From contig JADNYV010000105.1 in NCBI GenBank assembly GCA_015501055.1, forward strand, positions 60,766 to 124,765: a stretch of DNA of 64,000 nucleotides, in the 5' to 3' direction. The position numbers and the translations under genes are program-made. Source of the DNA: Mucidula mucida. Lineage: Eukaryota; Basidiomycota; Agaricomycetes; Agaricales; Physalacriaceae. Within the stretch, counting starts at the first letter, position 1. Every line of letters begins with the position of its first letter. A model generated the notes under the pieces. That model had not been told where the DNA came from. It saw only the letters and a list, made by a program, of their open reading frames with translations, and made no database searches. Shown in pieces: positions 1-11,410 of this stretch.

Positions 1-203
1 CGCGCGAGGTGCGCCCACATCTCCGGCAGTGCATGCCGCACCCGGATGACACGGTATTCACTGTGTCTGGGGATCGCCAGCCCGAAACAGGCCTTTGATA
101 CACATGCGAAGGATATGAGATCCCGGTGCAGGTCGACCTCGGACAGGATCTCGTCGAGGATTTCCTGGGGAAGCCTGAGGAGTGCGCAGGATGGACAGAG
201 CAT
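1..203 (-). CDS. F-box protein, N-terminal part, cut by the left window edge
   Basis: The reverse strand reads as the start of an F-box protein that runs off the left edge. The frame contains LPQEILDEILSEVD followed by SFACVSKACF, the usual first helices of the fungal F-box, and then a stretch ending near PEMWAHLA. F-box domains bind SKP1 and bring substrates to SCF ubiquitin ligases; the substrate-binding part lies outside the window. I chose the ATG at 203 because it gives a short leader before the F-box. The frame stays open further upstream on the reverse strand (to beyond 300), so a start further out is possible. The first plus-strand ORFs here are shadows. The F-box call is firm, the start is not. 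Confidence 0.65.
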   Translation of the reverse strand, partial: MLCPSCALLRLPQEILDEILSEVDLHRDLISFACVSKACFGLAIPRHSEYRVIRVRHALPEMWAHLA

Positions 204-1027
204 TGCGAGGTGGCAGAGGATGTTGATGGGCGGAGGACAGCAGTCAATCAGAATCCGTATGTCATGGAGGCGACATGGAATGAACAAGGCCTTCCTCTTT
301 GGGCGCGATAAGATAAAGGAACAAACGATCGTCCAAAAGGAGGCATGAGAACTACTCCGGTCCGTGGTCCCGCTGACCTTCTCTCTCGACCAGGCTGGCT
401 GGGACAATGTGCAGTGGGAAGGTAATTCGTGAGGAGACGACGATGCCGTTACGGTTGTGGTTACGACTGACTGGGCGCATGACGGATCGGTATGTTTTCT
501 CGAAGTCTGCCAGTTTGCTCATATCCTAACCTTTTTCGGTCAGGGCGGCATAATGCATTGGGCGACGAATAATACACACCAGGCTTGTAACATCGGTTCA
601 TATTCTACCATTGCCTTCCAGGCATTGGCGCTGGGTTTCGTAGAGCAGGGGGTGGTCATGGAGGAAACAAAAAGAGACCATTTTCCATTGTCCTCCAGAT
701 TGGGAAACACGACTCAGCGGGACCCAAGCGGGACCGGTCACCGAGAAACTGCGATCGCGTTGCTTATAATTAGCCAAACGGTACGTGTTTTGGTAGTTCT
801 ACCTTCGATCATCTTCTCATTCCTACCTAGTCTGAAGATCATAATCGGACGCGAGAACAGCTAAAGGTGGAGAAATGTTTCATTATTCTGTCCTGCGGGA
901 AACCTTTGCCTCGCGGCTGTGATGAAACATTGTGACACCGAGTTCTGTCTTCCGGCTCACCCGCATAGCTGTCTCAGCGTGGCTATAATACCTACTGGGA
1001 GACGCGTTTCGTTTTTGGCATTGTACT
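204..1027. other. Intergenic region between two F-box genes
   Basis: Divergent promoter space between the reverse-strand F-box gene and the forward F-box gene. A 135-codon forward frame at 457-864 has no recognisable domain and I do not call it. I see no repeat or RNA gene. Confidence 0.5.
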
Positions 1028-2359
1028 ATGGTCTTCACCAAACACTGGCGGTTTTCCAAGTCTATCTCCTCCCCGCCTCCCCAACCGAGGAAGTTGAAGA
1101 TTCCTAATCTTCCATCCGAAATCATCGAGTGCATTATTCTACATGTTACCCATACACCGACGCTCAAAGCGTGCTCGGTGGTTTCCTCCACATTCCATCC
1201 TGCCGCAGAGAAACTACTCCTCAGCGCCATTTCCATTCGGCTAACGAAGTCCGACGATAATCCATATCACGCCTTTCTAAAGCTCATCACGACATCTGCC
1301 CAGCATATACCATCCCTCGTCGTATCCCTCAACCTCAGCGACTTTTACATGCAAGACTCGACGTCCACATGGCTTGCATACGACCACCATACTCTGCCTC
1401 GTATCCTCGCCTTACTTCCGAATATTGCCTACCTCGGCATACACGCGCACAACAACGTCTCCTCTGCCATCCGTTGGGCGCTCGCCACACACACGCTAAC
1501 TCCACACCTCCGAAGCTTCTCTGCACGCGGACTCTCTCTAGACTTGCGAGACGTCTTCGGCCGATGCCATTCCCTACACGATGCGCGTATGGCGGATATC
1601 GCGATGATCTCGCCCGAATTCGACGGCTCTTGCGATGAGGAACAGGATATCACCGAGTTCCTCAAGCCCGCGCATCGTTCGTCTCCGCGCATACCACATC
1701 ACCACGCGTTGATACGTCAGTATTCACTACAGCTCACGCCATTTACATCCCCCCAGTTCATCGATCAGCTCCTGCACGCGTCCGTCTGGGGGTCTTTTGC
1801 ACATCTAGATACACTAGAGCTTGACCTTGTTCACTTTCCACATCCCACGGCCGTGCAACGCCTTCTTGCCGCCACCAGCCGGTGCATCACCGACCTCCGC
1901 ATACGGGCCTACCACACGTCTTCCCTGGGATTTCACATCCACCCCACCGTGCCCCGAGTGACATACCGCTTCCACGTCCTTCCCCGTGCAGGCAATCCCA
2001 GCTTTGTCGATATGTTTCAGCCATTCAATCGGCTTCATCGGCAACGAACCGGGAGTGGTACTAGTGGGTTCAAAAGCCACCCCCCGAATAGGTGGCGCGG
2101 TATATCCGATCTGCGCCTCGAATTAGAGCTGTGTGATACCTTTTCACTGTTTGAGCGGGAGGATTGGGAGTGGGCGTGGCTGGATGAGGTCTTGGGCGCT
2201 GTACGCCGGAAAGTCACTTTTGTGATATACATCGGTATACCGGGAGAGGTGGAGGAGGGTTTGAAAGCAGACATGGAGGGCCGGATAAGACAGTGTTTAC
2301 CCAGGGTGGCTCGGAGTGGCGTGCTGAAGGTAGTTGTGCAATTGCGGACTCTCTGTTAA
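1028..2359 (+). CDS. F-box domain protein, 443 residues
   Basis: A single uninterrupted frame of 443 codons. After a basic, proline-rich leader, residues about 27-61 form an F-box: NLPSEIIECIILHV, then LKACSVVSSTFHPAAE. The remaining 380 residues have the leucine-rich, irregular pattern of fungal F-box proteins, with segments such as LVVSLNLSDF and LEELDLVHF-like strands, but no clear LRR or WD repeat. The expected role is substrate recognition in an SCF ubiquitin ligase. The substrate cannot be predicted. The gene starts at the first ATG of the frame, and an alternative start is not needed because the F-box begins soon after. It lies divergently from the F-box gene at the left edge and upstream of the GPHR gene. 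There is no sign of a frameshift, so it is probably functional. Confidence 0.8.
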   Translation: MVFTKHWRFSKSISSPPPQPRKLKIPNLPSEIIECIILHVTHTPTLKACSVVSSTFHPAAEKLLLSAISIRLTKSDDNPYHAFLKLITTSAQHIPSLVVSLNLSDFYMQDSTSTWLAYDHHTLPRILALLPNIAYLGIHAHNNVSSAIRWALATHTLTPHLRSFSARGLSLDLRDVFGRCHSLHDARMADIAMISPEFDGSCDEEQDITEFLKPAHRSSPRIPHHHALIRQYSLQLTPFTSPQFIDQLLHASVWGSFAHLDTLELDLVHFPHPTAVQRLLAATSRCITDLRIRAYHTSSLGFHIHPTVPRVTYRFHVLPRAGNPSFVDMFQPFNRLHRQRTGSGTSGFKSHPPNRWRGISDLRLELELCDTFSLFEREDWEWAWLDEVLGAVRRKVTFVIYIGIPGEVEEGLKADMEGRIRQCLPRVARSGVLKVVVQLRTLC

Positions 2360-3000
2360 ACGCACATCTATTATTCTTTTCATCATTAGTGTATCCTTAG
2401 TCTTCTTGAGACAATGTATATATACACCTAACATACGTCGATGTTCTTCCCGATCAATGTTTCAACGTCTCGTGGCAAGTCTGATATCGGTGTGGCGCCG
2501 AGCACAAACCCAGCTAGCATAGCTAGACGCGATTGGGAAGTATCCAGTGACCGAGGCCATTTTGCTAATAATCATTGAAAGTACTCATCAAAAAGCAAGG
2601 ACTAAGGAGAGACTTTCGTTTGACTTTCGTAAGTACTTACAATTAGTACAATTTGAGTGAGCATCAATCAGAATAAGTCATGGATTGAATACATAGTGTA
2701 TCTTTGGAGAGAAATGGCTAGATATTTGTTCATCCGATGTGTAACCTCTAGAGTCTGCGTCATCAGGCATGCTGAGTGAAGCGGCCCTGAGAAGGTGCGT
2801 ATCAATGAAACTATGGGCCATGTCTGCACTTCCAAGAATCGTCGGCATCTCTCGCATATGCCTCAGTGTATAAAACTTAAAGGTTTATAACTTAGGGGGC
2901 GTAGCGCGTCTCGATTTGGCAAAGGCGACGGCAAGTCCGCGGCAGGCATCCTTCCACGTTTACCAGACGCTACCAACTGCTCCAGGTCGTTCCCCACAAG
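2360..3000. other. Intergenic region upstream of the GPHR gene
   Basis: About 640 bases with no supported gene. It holds the 3' flank of the F-box gene and the promoter side of the next gene. No convincing repeat was seen. Confidence 0.5.
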
Positions 3001-4760
3001 ATGTGGCTGGAAACCATTCTCTTACTGGGACTACGGTACGCCCACTTCAATCTCCTACTCCTGCCTGCTCACGTTTGAGCTAGATGTGCTATATTTTTAA
3101 CATGCCGCAAGTACATCCTCGGGAGTCTATATTCCGATCTCCAAGAGTTGTCGTCGCCTTCGCTTGAGGACGGCACGGAAATCGAACTCCAGACGCCTCT
3201 ACCGATGCCCTCCACCGCGCCTGCCGCGAAAACACCGTCGCATTCTTCCATTCCGCAGTCGATATTCGCACTATCCTTTTCGGAAAGCTGTATGATGTTT
3301 CTGTTGCTCATGTTGCAGGCCTTGGATATTCTGACACCACAGTATGTATCTCGTTTATGACAACTCTATCCCTGCTAACCACTCGACAGAGCGCGACTAC
3401 TCAACTGGCGCATATCCCTATGGACATTATTATCCGTCATCATCCTCTTGATTCCGCTCTCAAGTAGCATCCTGCTCACGACGGGATTGACATCGCCAGC
3501 GGCAGGTATCTGCTCTTACCTGCGCGTCTTCATGGGATCCTCATCACATATCTGCAGATCCTAAACGAATCCTCACGCCCAAATCGCTCCTTGCAGTCTT
3601 CTTTGTCCTTGGAACTTTGCTCCTTCTCTCCTCCATTCCCCTCCCAGACGCACTCGCATCCACTTCCTTCATTAGCGCCTGTCTCGCGCGACTCGTCGTT
3701 ATAGGCACCGTTCTCCTTGGGCTGTTATCCGGGTTTGGCGCCATGAGCAGTTGTTGGGCTTTCCTCATCGCGCCGCAGCGACCTACCGCTACAGAGCGTG
3801 ATGTGGAAGTGAGCACGTCTGCGCTCGCTCGCGTTAGAGAGGATTTAGCCAAACGGCGACTTGATTTACAAAGGCGGAAGGACACTGCGTTACCGGCACA
3901 AACATCATGGTATAAACGCGTGGTACCCGACTTTGGAGGGGACAGTGAATGTAAGTGTCAATCACTTTTACCCTTTCAAGTCGTTTGATGGTGTCTTTAG
4001 ATGCCGACGCTCAAGAGATCAAAGGACTCGAGGCTCTCGAATACCAAATGACTCTCAATTTGGAAGAGCTCCAGCATAGTCGAGAACAGGCCAAGTTCCA
4101 GCGCACAGTGTATGGCAGGATTTTCAACTTTGGCGGACGCATATTTGCAGTATATTGTGTCTTCAGGACCATAAGCGTACGTGCGTCTTGAGGTACTCTG
4201 ATCAGTACACTCACAGACTGGTTAGGCTATCGTCAGTCTGATATTTCCCAAAATCCGACGAACGAAAGGAGGTGGTTACAACTATCCTGACCTTGCCGCC
4301 GAAATTGCTTCGTACTTGGTCTCCTTGGTATCGTCAAGTGTTACCTTTGAACAGATTTCCGTCATATCGCGACAGCTGGGCCTCCTCTTCGTTGGCTTCA
4401 TTATTCTCAGTAGTATTCGACTGGTTTTACGTGGCGTTACGCGTATATTACGCGTAACAAGTCGTAACCTGGGAGCGTCGCTTATGATGCTCTTACTTGC
4501 ACAGCTGATGGTACGTATTGAGATGTGGAATGGCAACCGTATCTGAATGTTTTCTGTAGGGCGTCTACCTTCTCTCTACTATTGTGCAGCTTCGGACGTC
4601 TTTTCCTCCACCACCAGGCGAGGGCGAGAATCTCTTCTCGACGATACCGGAATTCGAAGTCTTTGGGAGCCTATTTGACTTGGCGTTTGTTGTAGCGGCT
4701 GCGGTGTATGGGGCAGTATTGTGGGGTAAAAAGGCTTTTATGTCAGGTGGTCCCGATTGA
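3001..4760 (+). CDS. Golgi pH regulator family membrane protein (GPHR/GTG family), seven exons
   Basis: Exons by splice signals: 3001-3035, 3084-3341, 3390-3505, 3558-3950, 4001-4176, 4226-4510 and 4560-4760. They join to 1,464 bases (487 residues, against 455 in human GPHR) with one open frame. Family landmarks appear in order: RKYILGSLYSDL near the N-terminus, several hydrophobic helices, the GLLSGFGAMSS helix that matches the family's LLSGFGAVN, a charged coiled stretch (LALARVREDLAKRRLDL), the FGGRIFAVYCVFRT helix, SVTFEQISVISRQLGLLFVG, then LLLAQLMGVYLLST. The family forms a multi-pass anion channel or regulator that keeps the Golgi acidic; plant members were also described as GTG proteins. 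The extra acidic Ser/Pro-rich stretch in exon 2 is a fungal-looking loop. All introns are 48-52 bases with GT-AG ends. The gene looks intact and housekeeping. Confidence 0.9.
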
Positions 4761-5070
4761 CGCCCGCAACCCCGTCGGTATTGTAATAGTAATACTAATG
4801 AATCAAGCATATCTTAATCGTCGAAGCTCTGAGTCGGAGTAGCCAATGTCAGCGAAGTGAAGAGACCTGATGCACAAATGTGTGAACTATCTCTGGCCTT
4901 TACACTGTTCACCCGACTTGATAGACAAAGGCGCACCGCGGAGTGGATTTTGAAACCGTGGACTGACATAGAGCATATAAAGCCTCTGTCAATGAGCTAT
5001 CCCAGAATGTAATTATAGGACACCTCGAAAGCTCAAGTGCCCTAGTAAAAACATCTTCAAGGCCAGCTGA
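4761..5070. other. Intergenic region between convergent genes
   Basis: About 310 bases between the 3' end of the GPHR gene and the 3' end of the reverse-strand gene that follows. It would hold both transcript ends. No other feature was seen. Confidence 0.5.
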
Positions 5071-5978
5071 CTATGAACCAATCCTCTTGCCCATTGAAAT
5101 CGGTGAAGCATCGTTGAACCTGAATGTTGTTAATTTCAATGCCAGTGGGTATATTGAGCTCACCCATGTTGTAAGTAAGAGAGCAATAACATCAGGCCAT
5201 GGCTCAACAATACGATGCTTTGAAAAGCCCTTCCTGTCTATGAAGAAATGATGGCACTTTCCTTGTACGTTGCACCACGACCATCGGAATTGCGGGAGAG
5301 GATGAGGAAGATCCAATCGCGCCCATTGGTGAGGGCGCCTCGAAGGATCGGCTGCCTGCATCATATGAGCAACAGTAAAGACACTGGGTAGCTACCAAGA
5401 TATACTTTGTTCTTTCAGCCACAGCATACATATCGCAAAGCGCGCGCGGAACGTCGTCCCCGAGCATACTTTGCTTGCCTTGCGTTAAGAAGAAACCCTC
5501 AGTGGGAAGCCGTCGGAGATTTCATGGAGCTTGTGAGCTGCACCAACGCACGTTTCAAAATTACTTAGAACATACTTACCGATTCCCGCGTTGCCGTCCT
5601 TGGGGTAAAGGCTGGCGGTGTGGGTCAACGTCTGCTCCGCGGACATGATCAGGTAATGAGAAGGCGGCACCATGGCGGCAGCGCGGAAGAAAAAGGCATC
5701 GATCCATGTGCCGTCGGTCCAGGGAACCATCGTGGCTAGCATCTGGAGGTGCGCGTGGAAGCGCTTGGGAGACATGAATGCATCCGTGCCGAGTGAGTTG
5801 CTGTGCGCGGTGATGTGTGATTTTGCGGAGTCGAGTCGGGGAGAGAGAGACGCGCGACGAGGGTGATGTTTAGGGCGTCGAGGGTGTCCTCGTCGATAGT
5901 ATGTGATTCGGATTCTGGGTCTGAGTGTGAAGAAGTTGTCAGGGTGATGGTCCAGGTTTTAGTTGTTGTTGCTGGCAT
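5071..5978 (-). CDS. Unrecognised protein gene, several exons, frame partly unclear
   Basis: I do not recognise the family. Three coding-looking blocks follow each other on the reverse strand. The first starts with ATG at 5978 (MPATTTKTWTITLTTS). The second, near 5775-5600, includes MVPWTDGTWIDAFFF and ends at a good donor (GTAAGTATG near 5582). The third, near 5467-5071, includes MLGDDVPRALCDMYAVAERTK and then, after a clean 50-base intron ending near 5362, CNVQGKCHHFFIDRKGF up to the stop at 5071. Blocks one and two lie in different frames with no canonical intron between them (about 5850-5800). The join between blocks two and three is also not clean. Either a small exon has been missed, or the gene carries one or two small frameshifts. 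It converges on the GPHR gene. Confidence 0.45.
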
Positions 5979-6474
5979 GATGCTTGGTGAATTATGGAAG
6001 GCCCGCGATCGTTCCATTTGAGACATTGGGGGGGGGGACCGAGTACACGTGCTCGCTGTCACGTCAGACGCGTCCGCTTTCTGACGTCTTGTGTGGACGC
6101 GTCTTCAATTCCTGCCATGGCTAGTCCGGACGAGATATGTAGTATTCGATACAAGATCAGATCTTTTGCTAATCAATAAGAGTCGTCCAGAGTGGATGTG
6201 GATTTCATAGATGCCTTTGAATCAGCGACGAGCGTTGTCCGCCTTAAGCTTTGGTCACATGGACCGCGTGTGATCGATCAACGAGACCTGATCACTTTCT
6301 TTCTCAACACAGAACGGTCATCTTGACCACACTGCAATATCATCGTTCGCCCAATTGGTGTAGCAATAACACTACTCCGGTAAGTCGTTGAACAATGGGC
6401 GCCTTTTCTATAATGTGTGCGACTTTCGACGCGTCATATCAGGTCATATCTATATTCCCCACTTTTCTAACACC
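5979..6474. other. Divergent promoter region
   Basis: About 500 bases between the reverse-strand unrecognised gene and the forward FunK1 relic, with a short run of nine to ten G near 6027. No gene or repeat is supported. Confidence 0.5.
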
Positions 6475-9236
6475 ATGGCAGACGAAAGCGTAACTACCGG
6501 AGACACTGGTTCTGCTCAACCTCAAGGAGCATCCGACGTCTCTCAGGCTGCTACCACCTCACGGCAGCCTCCCGTCAATAAGAAGAACATCGGACACAGT
6601 GCTTTCGCTGCATATACAAAGAAGATGGAAGAACGCTATGAGGAGATCGCTCACGAAACTCGCGGTCGTCACTTAGTCGGTATCGGCGCTTCTGACTTTA
6701 TGTCCAAGTTCATGCCTTGGAACGAGTCCACTTCCAAGGAATACAGAGAGATGACACCCGATGCCAAAAGGCTTGCTGACCTTAAGAGCGTCAAACCGAA
6801 ACCTGGAGAGGTTGAAAAGGACATGTATGCTAAATATGTACGTCGCTTATTCTGACACCGTCGCTGTATCTAATACCAACTTTATCCAGCGGGACGCCTT
6901 CGAAGGATGGTCATATACCGACGTAGTCATCACCACTTTCGGTCAATTCCAAAAGCCCGACCCAAATTGCGCTGCTGCTGCAGTTGATATGGGCCATTAC
7001 GAGGTCGACGACCTTCCGGCGGACGGCGGTACAGCTCATGACCGCATGCAGACTCAAGTCAATTTCAAGAGGCACAGTAGCTCTGATCCATATGTGGATT
7101 GCAAGACGAGCGCTTCCGGTGAGCATGTGGAGGTCGATGAAGAGGCGGTGGACGATGAGGTTGAACCCGAGGAGGTATCCGACGACGAAGACGACAATGA
7201 ACACGCAGACACCCCGCTTGCGGAAAACGTCTTTCCTGGGGAGAGGAATTCTGTGGTCGGACAGAAGGCGCGTGGACAGATCTCAGCCTCCGCCGCTATG
7301 ACCATGTCCTTGATGTTTCGTGGGCATTTGCTCACGGTGGTCGTCGTGGGTGGTTACGCTCGCTTGGTTCGATGGGATCGCCGAGGGTCGATTGTCACCA
7401 ATCGGTTCAAGTACACCGAGGGACCAGGAGCCCTGATTCTCTTCGAGTTTTATTTGCGCTTTGCTCAGCTCACGCGTACCCAACGCGGATTAGACCCCAC
7501 AGTCACGCCTGTCGCTGAGGACGATCCTGATGCCGAGCGCGCACGAGCAAAGTTCTCCCTCTACCACGATGACATGTTGCACTGCGAGGCGAAAGCTGTC
7601 CGTGCAGACGTAGCGCCAGTTTCCGAGAGGCTCTTCTGGGTAACGCTCACCGTCGACGGAACTACGCGCCGTTTTATCATTCCTGCCCCAAATTCCACTG
7701 GGGGTGTCTTTCGCCCTTCTCCCGCTCCACGCGTCGAAGCCTGGCATACGATCCCTCGAAGGACCGACAAATATGTTGAGAATGCCCCGCCGTCACCGAC
7801 ATCTCGTTCCGGCCTCTTCTTCATGAAGGACTATTGGCGGGAACCCTCCACGCGAACCAAGCCCGAAGCCGAATATACCGTCTATTGGCCCAACATAAGG
7901 TTCCAATGTTGCGGAGATGGAGGTGGGGGGCGACATTTAGGCATGATACCCGTACGCAGGAAGTGGAATTCTTGCGTTCGCTCATAAACTGCCAAACGGG
8001 CGGAAATATCATCACCTAAGGCTGCCTCTCAATGTCATCGCATCTTTCTGCGTACTATCGCTCGAGATCTTACGGCTTTGGAAACTGTAAGACGCTTTTG
8101 ACATGCGTCGCGGATGCCATGGAAGGTACGTCTCTACTTCTAATATATACAACCTGGATTCTCACAGACTTTGAATAGCCGCACAAGCAGCATTTACTCT
8201 CGCGCGGATCCTGCACCGTGAATCAGGTTGGCAACATTATGATTACTCGAAGACAGAGGAGTGTTGATCGATTGGGATCTCTGTCTGGTGCTTGACTCGA
8301 ATGTTGTGACACATCGCCCCGGAAGAACAGTACGTCTCTTGCAACGCCATTTATAGGGTATACTCATCAATTCGGTAGGGAACATGGCAGTTCGTTTCGG
8401 TTCATTTACTCAACGGGAGGCTGCCGCGTGGGGGTGACGCAGGAAGCAAAGCGTCACTCATAGTCTCGTAGATGACCGGGAATCCGCGTTTTGGGTGCTG
8501 CTCTACATTGCGCTGCTTCATCTAAAGCATAAATCCCCCCCAACCGACCTCCACGATAAGCTAATCAAGTGGTTGATTTCAACACCGTGGACGACTATCA
8601 CAGGGACACTGGCGGTGACGAGAAATTGAACTGTCTAAGAGGATGGGCCGATTACGTCCGCACACCCGTCGACTTTGGCATTCCGGGTCTGAATGCGTTG
8701 TTTACCGAGCTCGCCCAGGTATTCATGTACCGATACAGGGGATTTGAGGACTCCAATCCAAAAGTCGAGGCATTGAAGGCCTCTTACCTCTGGACCGTAC
8801 ACAGGATGGGCCGGATTCCGTGCACGTACGGACGACGCCATACGGGCAGTACGTCCTGGGTGGGCAGCACATGGAGAGCGCAAGCTGGTTGTATGACACC
8901 TTGCGCCGATATGCCAAGGACATGCCAACACCGGTGCAACCTGCAGCAGTAAAAAATCCAGAGCGCAGCGCCTGCTGTGCCGTTCCAGTCATCTACGACT
9001 TTGTTGTTAACCATTTCTATCCCTCATTCATGGCCACTGCTACCAGAAAACGGGCGAAGTTTCGAGAGGCGGCGTTCACCGTCTCTCGGCTGCATGGCTT
9101 GGGAGGGCACTCTTTTACGAGCTCCCAGGTCTCGACTCCGGCGTCACAGGGTTCGAATCGCATTGATCTGAACGATGACTTGGACGAGGAGGAAGACGAT
9201 GAAGAAGAGCCTCAGAAGAAGAAAAGAAAGACCTGA
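6475..9236 (+). pseudogene. FunK1 fungal-type protein kinase, decayed by frameshifts
   Basis: The gene starts at ATG 6475 (MADESVTTG). A clean intron at 6838-6889 joins exon 1 to a long frame ending at 7987. FunK1 landmarks are present in order: RGHLLTVVVVGGYARLVRWDR, EFYLRFAQLTRTQRG, the FFMKDYWREP strand, ARILHRES (the HRD catalytic loop with E in place of D), VGNIMIT, VLIDWDLCLVLDS (the metal-binding loop), SAFWVLLYIALLHLKH, a TGGDEK segment, and an acidic-basic tail ending KKKRKT. These lie in different frames. Slips are needed near 7930, 8075, 8225, 8262 and 8570, and a stop follows 7987. Real introns (8128-8175 and 8331-8378 approximately) do not account for them. FunK1 is a large basidiomycete kinase family. 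This copy should not give an active kinase. Confidence 0.8.
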
Positions 9237-10241
9237 GCACAATGTATATACTGTTTATCCCACGTGTACATGCTACTTATCTCTTCTCTCAATGTATTGC
9301 CTATCTCTTTACCGCTCAGTGAAATGTAGATGAATGCACTTGACCTAGAATTTTGCCCGTAGGAAATTTCATCAGTTTTAAACGCCGGAGAGCGCGAAAT
9401 GCTTTCTGACTACACAAGTCTTGAAATTGGCTGTGCTCCTGAACTTCGGTTTGATCTGCACGCCAACGACGTACATAGAATTTTGCCCTGTCCCAATGTC
9501 TGTGAGCGCATGACAAAGAAGGGGATGAAGGGCGGAAGTGGGAACAGTGTATGGGTCTACTCTTGACCCCACCCTTAGGGATACTCGTCCGGTCATGCCC
9601 TCTTCTTGGTGTACCTCCAATCATTTCGACGTTGGACTGGGCACCTTGGGTCAGAATCATGAGAGTCCAATAGTACTGAAATGTGTAGGAGTATGGGACG
9701 GTCTACAGTCTATTAGGTCAATCTGATTGACACATCAAGCAGTTCAAGCGTGAGGTGCTATATCGTCAGTGTCAACGCGGCGCCAGCAGTACATCAGGAA
9801 AAAGGTCCCCAGGTTATATTTCGAGAATAGTTGTAGAATAGGCCTAATTTGACTATTCCGCTTCGATTACAAGGACTATCACGATTAGCCAACATTTTAC
9901 TTTTTAAATAGGTCCCCTGGCTAGTTCTCGAGCATTATCACAGAAAAGAACAATATTCTCACTGAACTTCTCGTTGATTTCTGCGAAAGATGTCACGAAA
10001 CGGAGGTCCTTTACAAATCAATTCTCTTGTGATTATCCCCAAGCAGGCAGAGTATTTCCCATTCAACTTCACATAGATGATAGCAAACAAGGTGCCATAT
10101 GGCATAAGATTCTAAACAAGGGGTGCTACATGGTACTGCAGGTACTAGCTTCGAAGAACTGAAAGGAGGACAGAGCGCTAGACTGTACGAAGACAAAAGA
10201 AGCAGCAAGATTAGGTATTACGACGAGTGAAGGCAATACGA
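9237..10241. other. Intergenic region between FunK1 relic and DUF6532 gene
   Basis: About 1 kb, the convergent 3' flanks of the two genes. A 114-codon reverse frame at 9316-9660 has no domain I recognise and no supporting splice or motif evidence. I leave it uncalled. Confidence 0.45.
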
Positions 10242-11410
10242 TTAAATTGACGGCTGGCCCCCATCGTCGTCATCATCTTCGGTGATGGCATCCCATGCGG
10301 TGGCGGCGATAATCTCCTCGTTGGAGAGGCCATGAGTAGCGAGAGGTTGGGCGCCGCTGAAATGGGATCAGTCGCCGATCAAGAAATAGACAAACACACA
10401 CGTTGCAGCTTGGAATAAATCATGAGTAAGGCGGTGGTAGTACAAGGGCTTGCGGTCCTTGAGCGCATTGAGCATTACCAAATGGCTCCTAAAAGCTCCT
10501 TCAACGTTATTACCCGAGAAGTGGTCCTTCGAGTTGCGGGACCACTCCATCAAGACGGCATGGATCTGCAAATGTATGAGTAGGGTGAGCATGAAACAGT
10601 TGTACACTTACCGCGGTCACGACGAGAGCTAACATGAGAGCTGGAACCTCTCGTTCTTGTGCGCGAGGTCCTTCCATGTACGTCGACGTCAGACTGTCAG
10701 CATATTTGTTCAACGGCGATGTCGCGTTCTTTGCGAGAGTAGCCGTAACCATCGTCTGCACAACATGAGCACGGTACGGTTGCGCCGGGTTGGCATTTCC
10801 CTGAGTAAGAATTGAGTACGCATGCGAGGCAGCAAACACAACATACCGATTCCTGATGACTTCCACAATGATAGGTGAGGTCGTCGATCATGGAGCGAGC
10901 GCGAGCGCGACCGGCGTCCGTCTTGGTAAGTTGAAGCTCGGTGGGAACAACAGTGATTGCAGCCTCCTTAAACGTCGAACGAAAGGCAATGAGACGTTGA
11001 ACAATCTGATAGACAGTCAGCAGCGAATGTCAGTGCAAACAGAGACCTACATAGGTGACGAGGGGGCCGGAATATGTCGCCTCATCATCCTCCCGGATTC
11101 TGGTGGCTAGATCGTGCGGACCGGTATCGAGACCGTCTTCCGCAGCAGTCACCAAGAGGGCATCCATGGCGATAGCCTCCAGACCACCAGAAGAGAACGG
11201 CTGTGGGTCAGTGTCAGCGTTGCGACCCAGAAGCGTGGCAAGAGCACGGTCTATGGAGCGACCGATAAACCGGTCCATGGCCTTGCTCTGACTCTTCTTT
11301 CCAATTGTGTACCGGCTGCCTAAACCTTGCTTCTCAACAACAAGATGCGTGTGAGCGAGCCATCCACCTATCATTTGAGGGGAAGTGGGCGGGTCATCCT
11401 TGACAGTGGT
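10242..11410 (-). CDS. DUF6532 protein, 5' end cut off by a retrotransposon
   Basis: Exons on the reverse strand: to 11051 (from 11410), 11005-10847, 10800-10612, 10565-10402 and 10356-10242. All joins keep one frame to the stop at 10242. The second exon carries the helical block QRLIAFRSTFKEAAI. Later exons carry ALMLALVVTAIHAVLMEW, then GAFRSHLVMLNALK and YYHRLTHDLFQAAT, the conserved C-terminal blocks of DUF6532, a family of unknown function common in agaricomycetes. The tail is acidic (EDDDDDGG). The frame has no start at the left: it stays open (TTVKDDPPTSPQ before the first Met) right up to the LTR at 11411, so the N-terminal coding part has been separated from the rest. The remaining exons are intact, which suggests the break is recent, or that an internal ATG at 11374 is used. 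Confidence 0.7.

Noticed and set aside
457..864. 135-codon forward frame between two F-box genes
   Set aside because: No recognisable motif, and composition like non-coding DNA. Left uncalled.
9316..9660. 114-codon reverse frame between FunK1 relic and DUF6532 gene
   Set aside because: No motif, no splice support and no second copy for comparison.
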